A stretch of 64,000 nt of DNA, from assembly GCA_002720475.1 (NCBI GenBank), contig PBIL01000005.1, positions 429,925 to 493,924 of the forward strand, written 5' to 3'. Below the pieces are notes generated by a model, which made no database searches, had not been told where the DNA came from, and saw only the letters and a list, made by a program, of their open reading frames with translations. The stretch is from Roseovarius sp. (GTDB lineage: Bacteria > Pseudomonadota > Alphaproteobacteria > Rhodobacterales > Rhodobacteraceae). This document shows, piece by piece, positions 37,850-47,331 of this stretch; the first letter of the stretch is position 1, and every line of letters starts with the position of its first letter. Made by a program: the position numbers and the translations under genes.

Positions 37850-39796
37850 TCAGAGCAGATCGGGCGGTGTCGCCTCGCGGGCAAGCTCCGGTGCGAGTTC
37901 GTCGAGCGCAACGCTGCGCGTCTCCTTCACGCCAAGACGGCGCAGCGAGACCGTGCGCTCCTCGATCTCTCGCTGGCCGCAGGCGAGGATCACCGGCACC
38001 CGGGCGACCGAGTGTTCGCGCACCTTGTAATTGATCTTCTCGTTGCGGATGTCGGCCTCGGCGCGCACACCATGGGCGCGCAACGTCTCCACCACCTCCT
38101 GCACATAGCCGTCCGCATCCGAGACGATCGAGGCCACCACCACCTGCCGGGGCGCGAGCCAGAAGGGCAGCCGCCCGGCATGTTCCTCGATCAGGATGCC
38201 GATGAACCGCTCGAAACTGCCAAGGCAGGCGCGGTGAAGCATCACGGGGCGGTGCTTTGCCCCGTCCGGGCCGATATAGGTGGCATCGAGCCGTTCGGGC
38301 AGGACGAAATCCACCTGATGCGTGCCGCATTGCCATTTGCGCCCGATCGCGTCGGTCAGGGTGAATTCGAGCTTCGGCCCGTAGAACGCGCCCTCGCCGG
38401 GGTTCACCTGCGGCTCGATTCCGGCGGCGCGGGTGGCCGACAGAAGCGCCGCCTCGGCGCGGTCCCACACCTCGTCGCTGCCCGCGCGGGTCTCGGGGCG
38501 GGTGGAGAAGAGCACCTCGAACTCGGGGAAGCCGAGATCGCGGTAGACGGTCGAGAGAAACTCGATGAAGCGCGCGGTCTCGGCCTCGATCTGCTCCTCG
38601 GTGCAGAAGATATGCGCGTCATCCTGCACGAAGCCGCGCACCCGCATGATGCCGTGCAGCGCGCCCGAGGGCTCGTAGCGGTTGCACGAGCCGAATTCGG
38701 CCATGCGCAGGGGCAGGTCGCGGTAGCTCTTGAGCCCCTGGTTGAAGATCTGCACATGGCAGGGGCAGTTCATCGGCTTGAGCGCGTTGACCGATTTCTC
38801 GCGGGCGTGCTCCTCGTCCACCTCGACGATGAACATGTGCTCCTGGTATTTTTCCCAGTGGCCCGACGCCTCCCACAGCTTGCGGTCCACCACCTGCGGC
38901 GTGTTCACCTCGACATAGCCGCCGCGGGTCTGCTGGCGGCGCATGTAATCCTGAAGCGTGGTGTAGATGGTCCAGCCGTTGGGGTGCCAGAAGACCTGGC
39001 CGGGGGCCTCTTCCTGCATGTGGAAAAGGTCCATCTCGCGGCCCAGCTTGCGATGGTCGCGGCGTTCGGCCTCCTCCAGGAAATTGAGGTAGTCCTTCAG
39101 CTTGTCGCGGGTCTGGAAGGCCACGCCATAGATGCGTTGCAGCATCGGGCGCGAGGAATCGCCGCGCCAATAGGCCCCGGCGACGTTCATCAGCTTGAAG
39201 GCGTCGGCAGGCACCTGGCCGGTATGTTGCAGATGCGGGCCGCGGCAAAGATCCTGCCAGTGCCCGTGCCAGTACATGCGTAGCGGCTCGCCCTCGGGAA
39301 TGGCCTCGATCAGCTCGACCTTGTAGGGCTCGTTCGTCGCCTCGTAATGGGCGATGGCGCGGGGGCGGTCCCAGACCTCGGTGCGCACCGGATCGCGGGC
39401 GGCGACGATCTCCTTCATCCGGGCCTCGATCCGGCCCAGATCCTCGGGCGTGAAGGGCTCGGCGCGGTCGAAATCATAATACCAGCCATTGGCGATCACC
39501 GGGCCGATCGTGACCTTCACATCGGGCCAGATCTCCTGCACCGCGCGGGCCATGATATGGGCAAGGTCATGTCGGATGAGTTCGAGCGCGGGGGCCTCGT
39601 CCTTCATCGTGTTGATGCTGATCTTGGCGTCTGCGGTGATCGGCCATTGCAGATCCCAGTGCTGCCCGTCCACATGGGCGGAAATCGCGCGCTTGGCCAG
39701 CGAGGGCGCGATGCTCTCGGCCACCTCGGCGGGGGTGGTGCCCGCCGGGTAGGCGCGCACATTGCCATCGGGAAATGTCAGGGAAATCTGCGACAT
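37850..39796 (-). CDS. thrS: Threonyl-tRNA synthetase
   Basis: Class II synthetase of 648 residues. The TGS domain (1-60, [19 protein letters not shown]) and the editing N2 domain (about 60-230, with [17 protein letters not shown]) precede the catalytic core. In the core, zinc-binding Cys is in [10 protein letters not shown] and motif 2 is [17 protein letters not shown]. The C-terminal anticodon-binding domain starts near 545. The ATG at 39796 fits; upstream codons are not family-like. The gene stands alone on the minus strand. Confidence 0.97.
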   Translation of the reverse strand: MSQISLTFPDGNVRAYPAGTTPAEVAESIAPSLAKRAISAHVDGQHWDLQWPITADAKISINTMKDEAPALELIRHDLAHIMARAVQEIWPDVKVTIGPVIANGWYYDFDRAEPFTPEDLGRIEARMKEIVAARDPVRTEVWDRPRAIAHYEATNEPYKVELIEAIPEGEPLRMYWHGHWQDLCRGPHLQHTGQVPADAFKLMNVAGAYWRGDSSRPMLQRIYGVAFQTRDKLKDYLNFLEEAERRDHRKLGREMDLFHMQEEAPGQVFWHPNGWTIYTTLQDYMRRQQTRGGYVEVNTPQVVDRKLWEASGHWEKYQEHMFIVEVDEEHAREKSVNALKPMNCPCHVQIFNQGLKSYRDLPLRMAEFGSCNRYEPSGALHGIMRVRGFVQDDAHIFCTEEQIEAETARFIEFLSTVYRDLGFPEFEVLFSTRPETRAGSDEVWDRAEAALLSATRAAGIEPQVNPGEGAFYGPKLEFTLTDAIGRKWQCGTHQVDFVLPERLDATYIGPDGAKHRPVMLHRACLGSFERFIGILIEEHAGRLPFWLAPRQVVVASIVSDADGYVQEVVETLRAHGVRAEADIRNEKINYKVREHSVARVPVILACGQREIEERTVSLRRLGVKETRSVALDELAPELAREATPPDLL

Positions 39797-39903
39797 GGTT
39801 CGTCTCCTCGTCGGTCTGGCGCCCACGGAACGCCCGGTTGCGGGTTCATTTGGCCCCTGATGACGCGGGGCGCGCGGGCTGTCAAGACGAGGAAGGACGG
39901 CGC

Positions 39904-40767
39904 TCAGGCCCAGGGGCCGCGCGGCGCGTCCTGCCCGGCCATCTCGCGCAAGGCGCGGATGCGGTTTTCCGGGTCGGGATGGGTGGAAAACAGCCGGTCA
40001 TGGGCGTGCGCATGAAGCGGGTTCACGATGAACATATGCGCGGTCGCCGGGTTGCGCTCGGCGGCGTCATTGTCGATGCGCGCGGCCAGCCCGGAGATCT
40101 TCCGGAGCGCCGAGGCAAGCCAGAGCGGGTTGCCGCAGATCCCGGCCCCCACGCGGTCGGCCTCGTATTCGCGGCTTCGGCTGATCGCCATCTGCACCAG
40201 CGCCGCCGCCAGCGGGGCCAGGATCATGAGCGCCAGCGTGCCGATGAAGCCCAGACCGTTGTTGCGGTTGCCGCCGAAGAAGAGCGCGAAATTCGCCAGC
40301 ATGGAAATCGCCCCGGCGAAGGTCGCCGTGATGGTCATGATGGTGGTGTCGTGGTTGCGGATATGCGCGAGCTCATGGGCCATCACGGCCGCGATCTCCT
40401 CGCGCGTGAGGCTGCGCAGAAGGCCCGTCATGGCGGCGACGGCGGCATTGGCGGGGTTGCGCCCGGTGGCGAAGGCATTGGGTTGATCGCTGTCGAGCAG
40501 ATAGACCGCCGGGCGCGGCATCCCCGCGGCATCGGCCATCTCGTGCACCATCTGCGTGAGCACGCGGCCCTCCGGCCCGTCGGCGGGGCGGGCGTTGTGC
40601 ATCCTGAGCACCAGCCTGTCGGAGTTCCACCAGGTGAAGGCGTTCATCGCCAGCGCCACGACGAGCGCGATCATCGCGCCGCCGGTGCCGCCGAGCAGCG
40701 CGCCGATCCCGAGGAAAAGCGCGGTCATCGCCGCCATGAGAATCGCCGTTCTCAGATATCCCGTCAT
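39904..40767 (-). CDS. htpX: Membrane zinc metalloprotease HtpX
   Basis: M48-family protease that helps remove misfolded membrane proteins. The zinc motif HELAH is near residue 133 in [17 protein letters not shown], and the third zinc ligand is the Glu in [11 protein letters not shown]. Two N-terminal hydrophobic helices (about 8-45) and two central ones frame the catalytic domain. The start at 40767 gives 287 residues; the longer frame is not family-like. It is divergent from a sulfotransferase gene with a 70-bp gap. HtpX is often heat- or envelope-stress controlled; no site was identified. Confidence 0.93.
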   Translation of the reverse strand: MTGYLRTAILMAAMTALFLGIGALLGGTGGAMIALVVALAMNAFTWWNSDRLVLRMHNARPADGPEGRVLTQMVHEMADAAGMPRPAVYLLDSDQPNAFATGRNPANAAVAAMTGLLRSLTREEIAAVMAHELAHIRNHDTTIMTITATFAGAISMLANFALFFGGNRNNGLGFIGTLALMILAPLAAALVQMAISRSREYEADRVGAGICGNPLWLASALRKISGLAARIDNDAAERNPATAHMFIVNPLHAHAHDRLFSTHPDPENRIRALREMAGQDAPRGPWA

Positions 40768-40837
40768 GGCCCGTCCCCTTGCTGACGGCGGCAATATGGG
40801 GGCTTTTGCGGCGCAGGCAAGGCGCAAGGATGAGGGC

Positions 40838-41485
40838 ATGATCGTTTCGCGCGACCGGGGTTACATCTTTGTCCACATCCCGAAGACCGGGGGCAGTTCG
40901 ATGGCCGCCGCACTCGAGGGGCGCGCGACGGTGGGCGATCTGCTGATCGGGGACACGCCCAAGGCGCGGCGCAGGCGCGGGCGGCTCGCGGGCTTGCGCG
41001 GGCAGGCGCGCGGGCGGCTGTGGAAACACAGCACCCTGGCCGATATCGAGGGCATCGTGACGACGGAGGAGATCGCGGGGATGTTCACCTTCACCCTCGT
41101 GCGCAACCCCTGGGACAGGATGGTGAGCTATTACACCTGGGCGCGCGCGCAGCGATTTGATCACCCGGCGGTGCGGCTGGCGCGTTCGGTCGATTTCGCG
41201 GCCTTCCTCGCCGCCCCCGAGACGCGCGCCGCCTGGGCCGCCGCGCCAGCCCGCCATTACATGAGCACGGCGGACGGGGTGGAACGCTGCCGTCTCCATA
41301 TCCGGCTGGAACGGTTCGAGGAGGACGCGGCCCCGCTCTGGGAGCATCTCGGCTTCCGGCTCTCGCTGCCGCGTCTCAACGCCTCGGCGCGGGGCGATTA
41401 TCGCGCCTGTTACACCGACCGGGACGCCGAGACCCTTGCCGCCATTGCCGCCGAGGATATCGCGCGCTTCGGCTATGCCTTCTGA
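40838..41485 (+). CDS. Sulfotransferase family 2 domain protein
   Basis: A 215-residue protein with the PAPS 5'-phosphosulfate loop [11 protein letters not shown] at residues 11-21 and the 3'-phosphate block [17 protein letters not shown] near 85-101. These are the two signatures of the carbohydrate-type sulfotransferases. It has no signal peptide. The acceptor is unknown, but surface polysaccharide is common for this family. It is a single gene without polysaccharide genes beside it. Its start overlaps no other gene, and it is divergent from htpX. Confidence 0.75.
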   Translation: MIVSRDRGYIFVHIPKTGGSSMAAALEGRATVGDLLIGDTPKARRRRGRLAGLRGQARGRLWKHSTLADIEGIVTTEEIAGMFTFTLVRNPWDRMVSYYTWARAQRFDHPAVRLARSVDFAAFLAAPETRAAWAAAPARHYMSTADGVERCRLHIRLERFEEDAAPLWEHLGFRLSLPRLNASARGDYRACYTDRDAETLAAIAAEDIARFGYAF

Positions 41486-41490
41486 GCCCG

Positions 41491-41502
41491 GAATTTGATC
41501 AA
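41491..41502. promoter_or_regulatory. AT-rich 12-bp palindrome upstream of the GAPDH paralogue
   Basis: ATTTGATCAAAT is a perfect 12-bp inverted repeat, 77 bp before the dehydrogenase ATG. Its half-sites resemble FNR half-sites (TTGAT/ATCAA), but there is no 4-bp spacer, so it is not an FNR box. In a region of about 70 percent GC an AT palindrome is notable and may be an operator. No regulator can be named. Confidence 0.3.
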
Positions 41503-41579
41503 ATCTTGTTTCACCTCTGGCCAAGCGCGCGGCGCTGGCACAATGTCAGCCTTGTTGACCTTGCCCGAGGGAGCGCGCC

Positions 41580-42602
41580 ATGACCGAACCACCCGTCCGC
41601 ATCGCCATCAACGGCTTCGACCGCATCGGGCGCACCGCGCTGCGCATCCTGCTGCGCGATCGGGCGGGTTTCGAGCTTGCCTGTATCAACGAGATCGAAC
41701 CGCTCGAGACCTGCGCCTATCTCTTTCACTATGACAGCGTTTTCGGACCCTGGCCCGGCACGGTGGAAACCCGGCCCGGCGCGCTTGTCGTGGACGGGCG
41801 CGAGATTCCGTTCCATGCCGCGCCGGATCTCAGCACGCTTGACCTCTCGGGCGTCGATGTCGTGCTGGAATGCACCGGCATGGCCGGTGCGCGCGCGGTG
41901 GCCGAGCGGGGGTTGGCAGCAGGGGCGGCGGCGGTGCTCGTCTCGGGGCCGTCGGAAGAGGCCGATGTCACCGTGGTCCTGGGGGCGAACGAGGCCGAGA
42001 TCGCGGATCACCGCATCATCTCGAACGCCTCCTGCACCACCAATGCGCTCGCGCCGCTGGCGCGGTTGCTTGACGAGGCTTTCGGCATCGTCAGCGGGCA
42101 GATGACCACGGTGCATTGCTACACCGGCAGCCAGCCGACGGTGGACAAGCCGCGCGGCGCGCCCGAGCGCAGCCGCGCCGCCGCGCTGTCGATGGTGCCG
42201 ACGACGACCAGCGCGCAGCGCCTGACGGGCCGCGTGCTGCCCGCGCTCGCGGGCCGGATCGAGGCGCGCGCCATCCGCGTGCCCGTGGCCTCGGTCTCGT
42301 GCATCGACCTGACGGTGCAGACCCGCGAGGCGGTGAGCGCGGCGGCGGTCAACGCCCTCCTGCGCGCGGCCGCGGCGCAGCATGACTGGCTCGGCTGGAC
42401 GGAAGCGCCGCTCGTCTCCTCGGATCTGCGCGGGCGGCCCGAGAGCCTGATCGTCAGCGGGCCGCAGACATCCGTATCCGTTGGCGGGCTTCTGCGGGTC
42501 TTCGGCTGGTATGACAACGAATGGGGGTTCGCGGCCCGGATGCTCGACATGGCCGCGCTGATCGGGCGCAGGGAACGGGGCCGCGGGGGGGCCGCGCGCT
42601 AG
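41580..42602 (+). CDS. Glyceraldehyde-3-phosphate dehydrogenase paralogue (possibly Epd-like)
   Basis: NAD(P)-dependent phosphorylating dehydrogenase fold, 340 residues. The Rossmann start is IAINGFDRIGRTALRIL. The catalytic cysteine lies in SNASCTTNALAPLARL and the partner histidine in TTVHCYTG, so an active enzyme is expected. Some conserved stretches differ from classical GapA: the usual GGR loop reads PERSRAAALSMVP, and AIRVPVASVSCIDL replaces RVPTPNVSVVDL, which is nearer to erythrose-4-phosphate dehydrogenase. It is a single gene whose stop overlaps the convergent SPOR-domain gene stop (CTAG). Confidence 0.82.
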   Translation: MTEPPVRIAINGFDRIGRTALRILLRDRAGFELACINEIEPLETCAYLFHYDSVFGPWPGTVETRPGALVVDGREIPFHAAPDLSTLDLSGVDVVLECTGMAGARAVAERGLAAGAAAVLVSGPSEEADVTVVLGANEAEIADHRIISNASCTTNALAPLARLLDEAFGIVSGQMTTVHCYTGSQPTVDKPRGAPERSRAAALSMVPTTTSAQRLTGRVLPALAGRIEARAIRVPVASVSCIDLTVQTREAVSAAAVNALLRAAAAQHDWLGWTEAPLVSSDLRGRPESLIVSGPQTSVSVGGLLRVFGWYDNEWGFAARMLDMAALIGRRERGRGGAAR

Positions 42603-43963
42603 CGCAGGCGCACGTTGCCGAAGCCAAGGCCGCGCAGCCGCGCCACGCCGCGCTCGGCCTCGGCCTGCGAGGCGAAGGGGCCGGCAAGAACCAGGGTCAG
42701 ATCACGCCCGTCGCGGCTGAGCCTGCCCTGCCGCGCGGGTAGCCCTGCCCTGGCGATACGACCGGCGGCGGCGCGCGCCTGCGCCGGATCTGCGAAGATG
42801 CCGGCCTGGGCATAGCGGGGCCGGGCGGGCGCGGGCGCGGAGCGGGTCGAGACGGTGGCCGTCGGCGCGGGCGCGCGACGGGCCGCCTGCACAACCTCTG
42901 TCTTCGTCGCGGTCGGTCTGCGCGCGGCCTTCGGGTCAGGCACATAGACTCCGCGCGTGGCCACCCGGACCCCCGCGGCGCGCTGCGCCTCGAAGCTGGT
43001 GAAGGGCGGCTGCAGGCCGGGATAGTTGTGGAACACATCCGCCCCGGTCCGCCGGTCGATGAGGCGGCGCGGGACGGTATTGGTCCACATCACCTCCATC
43101 TGTGCCTTGCCCTCGAAGGTCTGATGCGCGCGGCGGGGGTTGAGCCGGTCATCATCCCAGACGGGCTTCATCCCTTCCGGCACAGAGATGCCCGCGCGGC
43201 TGCTCTGCTGGCTGCGATAGACCCGCGCCGGGGCGACATAGGTGCGCGGTGGCACGCTCTCCGGGGTGGCGCGGCTGCCCGGCGGCGGGGTGGTGCGGCC
43301 GGTCGCGGCACTGCCGGACGCATAGGTGACATAGGGCGTGGTCTGCGGGCCGCAGCGCACGGGCGAGCCGCCATGCTGCACCATGTAGGCGGCCGAGACC
43401 CCGGTCAGCCCGGCACAGGCGGTCTTGTTCGGGTCGGGCGGGGTGATGACGCGCGCGCTGCGCGGGGCCGGGGCAGGGGCGGCGGCAATGGCGCGCGGGG
43501 CCGTGGCGGCAGGGCGGGGCGCGGGCGCGGCCGCCGCCGGGCGCGGAACCGGGGCAGCGGCGATGCGCGGCGCGGGTTTGGCGGCCGCGACAGTGCGCGG
43601 CGCGGGTTTGGGGGCCGGGGCCAGGGCGGTGCGCGGGCGCGCGGTGGCGGGCGGTTGGGCCGGGGCGGCGGCGGTACGGCTCTGCGGGGCCGGTTCCGGT
43701 GCCGGGGTTGCGCGGGCAAGCGACGGGGTGAAGCCGCAAAGCGGCTGGCGCGAGCGGGTCATGCGCGGCACCCAGGTCACGTTGCCGCCGACACCCGCGC
43801 GCACGAAGACGCAGCCCTGGCTGTCCACGTATTGCGTCGCGGTGTAACTGGCCGGCGGAAATTCGGCCGGGGCCGCCACGCCGCGCAGCGATTGCGCCGA
43901 GGCGGTCGCGCCGCCGGACAGGGCCACGATCACGGACAGAATCGCAAGTCTTGAAATCGTCAT
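42599..43963 (-). CDS. Secreted SPOR-domain protein with Ala/Pro-rich spacer
   Basis: A 454-residue protein with a signal peptide (MTISRLAILSVIVALSGG, cleaved near ASAQ). A cysteine-containing N-domain (QGCVFVRAGVGGNVTWVPRM) comes next, then a long Ala/Pro low-complexity spacer (about 85-175). The C-terminal SPOR domain starts near 380 (YAQAGIFADPAQARAAAG) and ends LGFGNVRLR. SPOR domains bind denuded glycan strands at the division septum, so a septal or envelope role is likely. Its start is divergent from nothing close; it converges on the dehydrogenase. Confidence 0.82.
   Translation of the reverse strand: MTISRLAILSVIVALSGGATASAQSLRGVAAPAEFPPASYTATQYVDSQGCVFVRAGVGGNVTWVPRMTRSRQPLCGFTPSLARATPAPEPAPQSRTAAAPAQPPATARPRTALAPAPKPAPRTVAAAKPAPRIAAAPVPRPAAAAPAPRPAATAPRAIAAAPAPAPRSARVITPPDPNKTACAGLTGVSAAYMVQHGGSPVRCGPQTTPYVTYASGSAATGRTTPPPGSRATPESVPPRTYVAPARVYRSQQSSRAGISVPEGMKPVWDDDRLNPRRAHQTFEGKAQMEVMWTNTVPRRLIDRRTGADVFHNYPGLQPPFTSFEAQRAAGVRVATRGVYVPDPKAARRPTATKTEVVQAARRAPAPTATVSTRSAPAPARPRYAQAGIFADPAQARAAAGRIARAGLPARQGRLSRDGRDLTLVLAGPFASQAEAERGVARLRGLGFGNVRLR
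43564..43610. repeat. In-frame direct repeat within the SPOR-domain gene spacer
   Basis: The 17-bp sequence TGCGCGGCGCGGGTTTG occurs at 43564-43580 and again at 43594-43610, a period of 30 bp. On the minus strand it encodes repeated KPAPR motifs within the Ala/Pro spacer. The period keeps the frame, so slipped-strand length change would not break the gene. Confidence 0.7.
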
Positions 43964-44029
43964 GGCGTCCCCCCGAACAAGCCACGCCGAGAGTGCCCGA
44001 TTTTCCGCAACGAGTAAACAGTGAATGGC

Positions 44030-44662
44030 TTATTTTGTGCCGAACATGCGGTCGCCCGCATCCCCTAGTCCCGGCAGGATATAGCCCTTGTCGTTGAGCC
44101 GCTCGTCGAGCGCGGCGGTGACGACCGGCACGTCGGGATGCGCCTCGCGCATCCGTGCAACACCTTCGGGCGCGGCCAGAAGGCAGAGAAAGCGCAGGTC
44201 GCGCGCGCCCGCCTGCTTGAGCATGTCGATCGCGGCGGCCGAGGAATTGCCCGTGGCCAGCATCGGATCGACCACGATCGAGAGGCGCTTGCCGAGCTGG
44301 TCCGGCACCTTGAAGTAATAGTTGACAGGTTGCAGAGTCGCCTCGTCGCGGTAGAGCCCGATGAACCCCACCCGCGCCGAGGGGATAAGCTCGAGCATCC
44401 CGTCCAGAAGCCCGTTGCCCGCGCGCAGGATCGAGATGAGCGCCAGCTTGCGGCCGGCAAGCACGGGGGCCTCCATCTCCATCAGCGGCGTCTCGATGGT
44501 CCGGGTGGTCATCGGCAGGCTGCGCGTCACCTCATAGGCAAGAAACTGGCTGATCTCGCGCAGAAGCTGGCGGAAGACGGCGGTCGAGGTCTCCTTCTGC
44601 CGCATCAGGGTCAGCTTGTGCTGCACGAGCGGATGATCGACGATGGTCAGATGCTGGGTCAT
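44030..44662 (-). CDS. upp: Uracil phosphoribosyltransferase
   Basis: Pyrimidine salvage enzyme converting uracil and PRPP to UMP. The PRPP-binding loop [18 protein letters not shown] lies near residue 130. The uracil-binding C-terminal segment [18 protein letters not shown] is complete, and [20 protein letters not shown] is the expected middle motif. The start at 44662 gives 210 residues, normal for Upp; the longer frame adds a non-family stretch. It is divergent from the malic enzyme gene, with the 18-bp palindrome in the shared gap. Confidence 0.96.
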   Translation of the reverse strand: MTQHLTIVDHPLVQHKLTLMRQKETSTAVFRQLLREISQFLAYEVTRSLPMTTRTIETPLMEMEAPVLAGRKLALISILRAGNGLLDGMLELIPSARVGFIGLYRDEATLQPVNYYFKVPDQLGKRLSIVVDPMLATGNSSAAAIDMLKQAGARDLRFLCLLAAPEGVARMREAHPDVPVVTAALDERLNDKGYILPGLGDAGDRMFGTK

Positions 44663-44799
44663 GGCGGTCTCGGACTGTCGGATCGTTCCGTCATTCCAGA
44701 ATTCGCGGCGGGTGGCAACGCCGGGATTGCGGCCGCGCGCCCGGGGGTGCAAGCTTCGGCTTGTATCGTGGCGGCGGGATGCTATGACGCTCCCGAAGA

Positions 44800-44817
44800 T
44801 GGTTTAACGTTAAACCA
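44800..44817. promoter_or_regulatory. Perfect 18-bp palindrome upstream of maeB
   Basis: TGGTTTAACGTTAAACCA is a perfect inverted repeat with a central CG, 21 bp before the malic enzyme start and 137 bp before the divergent upp start. Such CG-centred palindromes are typical operators of LacI-family and some GntR-family repressors. Its position could block or overlap the maeB promoter. No regulator gene is nearby, so the binding protein is unknown. Confidence 0.6.
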
Positions 44818-44838
44818 GTTGCGGCAGGGAGGATGGCC

Positions 44839-47118
44839 ATGACCGACAGCCAGGCAGAGACCCCGCGCCAGGCGGCGCTCGACTATCACGAATTTCCCAG
44901 GCCCGGAAAGCTCGAGATCCGCGCGACCAAGCCGCTCGCCAACGGGCGCGACCTGGCGCGCGCCTACAGCCCCGGCGTGGCCGAGGCCTGTCTCGAGATC
45001 AAGGCCGATGCGCAGACGGCGCGGCGCTACACGGCGCGCGGCAATCTGGTGGCGGTGGTCTCGAACGGCACGGCGGTGCTGGGGCTGGGCAATATCGGCG
45101 CGCTCGCCTCGAAGCCGGTGATGGAGGGCAAGGCGGTCCTGTTCAAGAAATTCGCCAATATCGACTGTTTCGACATCGAGCTGGACGAGGCCGATCCCGA
45201 ACGGCTGGCCGGGATCGTCTGCGCATTGGAACCGACATTCGGCGCGATCAACCTCGAGGACATCAAGGCCCCGGATTGTTTCATCGTCGAACGGATCTGC
45301 CGCGAGCGCATGAACATCCCCGTCTTTCACGACGATCAGCACGGCACGGCCATCGTGGTGGGGGCGGCGGCGGTCAATGCGCTGCATGTCGCGGGCAAGC
45401 GATTCGATGAAATCAAGGTGGTCTCCACCGGCGGCGGGGCGGCGGGAATCGCCTGTCTCAACATGCTGCTGAAGCTGGGCGTGAAGCGCGAGAACGTCTG
45501 GCTGTGCGACATTCACGGGCTGGTCCATGCGGGCCGCGAGGTGGACATGAACCCCGAGAAGGCGGCCTTTGCCCAGAAGACCGACCTGCGCACGCTGGAG
45601 GCGGTGATCGACGGCGCGGATCTCTTCCTGGGTCTGTCGGGGCCGAACGTGCTGCGGCCCGAGATGGTCGCGCGGATGGCGGCGCGGCCCATCGTCTTCG
45701 CGCTTGCCAATCCCACGCCCGAGATCATGCCGGATCTGGCGCGCGCCGCCGTGCCGGACGCGATCATCGCCACGGGCCGGTCGGATTTTCCCAACCAGGT
45801 CAACAATGTGCTCTGCTTTCCGTTCATCTTCCGGGGGGCGCTCGACGTGGGCGCGACCGAGATCAACGATGCCATGCAGGTGGCCTGCGTCCAGGGCATC
45901 GCCGATCTGGCCCGCGCCACGACAAGCGCCGAGGCGGCGGCGGCCTATCGCGGCGAGGAGATGACCTTCGGCCCCGATTACCTGATCCCGAAGCCCTTCG
46001 ATCCGCGCCTCTCGGGCGTCGTCTCGAGCGCCGTGGCGCGCGCCGCGATGGAGACGGGCGTGGCCACGCGGCCGATCGACGATCTGGCGCAATACAAGGC
46101 CGATCTCGATGCCAGCCAGTTCAAGTCGGCACTGCTCATGCGGCCCGTGTTCGAGGCCGCGCGCTCGGCCGCGCGCCGCATCGTCTTTGCCGAGGGCGAG
46201 GACGAGCGCGTGCTGCGCGCGGCGCAGGCGATCCTAGAGGAGACGACCGAGACGCCCATCCTGATCGGCCGGCCCGAGGTGATTGCGCGGCGCTGCGAGC
46301 GCGCGGGGCTGACCATCCGCCCCGAGCGGGATCTCACCATCGTCAACCCCGAGAACGACCCGCGCTACCGCGACTACTGGGAGACCTATCACGCCATCAT
46401 GGCGCGGCGCGGCGTGACGCCCGACATCGCGCGGGCGGTGATGCGCACCAATACCACCGCCATCGGCGCGGTCATGGTCCATCGCGGCGAGGCCGACAGC
46501 CTGATTTGCGGCACGTTCGGCGAGTTCCGCTGGCATCTCAACTATGTCACGCAGGTTCTTGCGGACAAGACGCACCATCCCCACGGCGCGCTCAGCCTGA
46601 TGATCCTGGAGGACGGGCCGCTCTTCATCGCCGATACCCATGTCTACACGCTGCCCACGCCCGAGAACCTGGCCGAGATCGCCATCGGGGCCGCGCGCCA
46701 TGTCCGCCGCTTCGGCCTTGCGCCCAAGGTGGCGCTGTGCTCGCAGTCGCAATTCGGCAACCAGGCGGAGGGGTCCGGGCGGCGGCTGCGAGAGGCGATC
46801 GCGCTGCTCGACGCGGCACCGCGCGATTTCGCCTATGAAGGAGAGATGAACGTGGATGCCGCGCTCGACCCCGAGCTGCGCGAGCGGCTTCTGCCCGGCA
46901 ACCGGCTGGCGGGGGCGGCCAATGTGCTCGTCTTCGGCCATGCCGATGCTGCCTCGGGGGTGCGCAACATCCTCAAGATGAAGGCGGGCGGGCTGGAGGT
47001 GGGGCCGATCCTGATGGGGATGGGCAACCGCGCGCATGTGGTCACGCCGGGGATCACCGCGCGGGGCCTCCTGAACATGGCCGCCATCGCCGGCACGCCG
47101 GTGGCCCATTACGGATAG
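44839..47118 (+). CDS. maeB: NADP-dependent malic enzyme fused to phosphotransacetylase-like domain
   Basis: Oxidatively decarboxylates malate to pyruvate, forming NADPH. The N-terminal malic domain (about 1-430) has [28 protein letters not shown] [16 protein letters not shown] and [16 protein letters not shown]. The C-terminal half (about 430-759) is related to phosphate acetyltransferase ([14 protein letters not shown]) and is usually regulatory rather than catalytic. The start is taken at the second ATG (44839), 6 bp from the gggagg ribosome site. The length of 759 residues is normal for the fused form. Confidence 0.94.
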   Translation: MTDSQAETPRQAALDYHEFPRPGKLEIRATKPLANGRDLARAYSPGVAEACLEIKADAQTARRYTARGNLVAVVSNGTAVLGLGNIGALASKPVMEGKAVLFKKFANIDCFDIELDEADPERLAGIVCALEPTFGAINLEDIKAPDCFIVERICRERMNIPVFHDDQHGTAIVVGAAAVNALHVAGKRFDEIKVVSTGGGAAGIACLNMLLKLGVKRENVWLCDIHGLVHAGREVDMNPEKAAFAQKTDLRTLEAVIDGADLFLGLSGPNVLRPEMVARMAARPIVFALANPTPEIMPDLARAAVPDAIIATGRSDFPNQVNNVLCFPFIFRGALDVGATEINDAMQVACVQGIADLARATTSAEAAAAYRGEEMTFGPDYLIPKPFDPRLSGVVSSAVARAAMETGVATRPIDDLAQYKADLDASQFKSALLMRPVFEAARSAARRIVFAEGEDERVLRAAQAILEETTETPILIGRPEVIARRCERAGLTIRPERDLTIVNPENDPRYRDYWETYHAIMARRGVTPDIARAVMRTNTTAIGAVMVHRGEADSLICGTFGEFRWHLNYVTQVLADKTHHPHGALSLMILEDGPLFIADTHVYTLPTPENLAEIAIGAARHVRRFGLAPKVALCSQSQFGNQAEGSGRRLREAIALLDAAPRDFAYEGEMNVDAALDPELRERLLPGNRLAGAANVLVFGHADAASGVRNILKMKAGGLEVGPILMGMGNRAHVVTPGITARGLLNMAAIAGTPVAHYG

Positions 47119-47201
47119 AATCAGGGATTATCAGGGTTCCCGGGACGGGTTTGCAAGCCATCGTGTCTCTGTTCCCGCTTGTTAAACCGGAGCTGAGTCT
47201 G

Positions 47202-47243
47202 GAAAAATTTGCAGGCAACCGAGACGGTATCTGCAAATTTTTC
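47202..47243. promoter_or_regulatory. Inverted repeat operator upstream of prpE
   Basis: GAAAAATTTGCAG (47202-47214) and CTGCAAATTTTTC (47231-47243) are perfect 13-bp arms separated by 16 bp. The second arm ends 88 bp before the prpE ATG. The TTTGCA cores resemble the TTTGCAAA half-sites bound by short-chain-fatty-acid regulators (PccR/ScfR/RamB family), known to act on propionyl-CoA genes in Rhodobacter. It is highly AT-rich for this region. Binding by such a regulator is inferred. Confidence 0.65.
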
Positions 47244-47331
47244 GCGGCCTTCTGCCACGTGTCCGCGCATCGGGCTTGCCGCAAGGGCAGGGGACTCGTA
47301 ACAGGGCTGCAACGGATCGGAGGAGGATACC

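Noticed and set aside
41491-41502. FNR box before the GAPDH paralogue
   Set aside because: The half-sites TTGAT and ATCAA overlap without the required 4-bp spacer.
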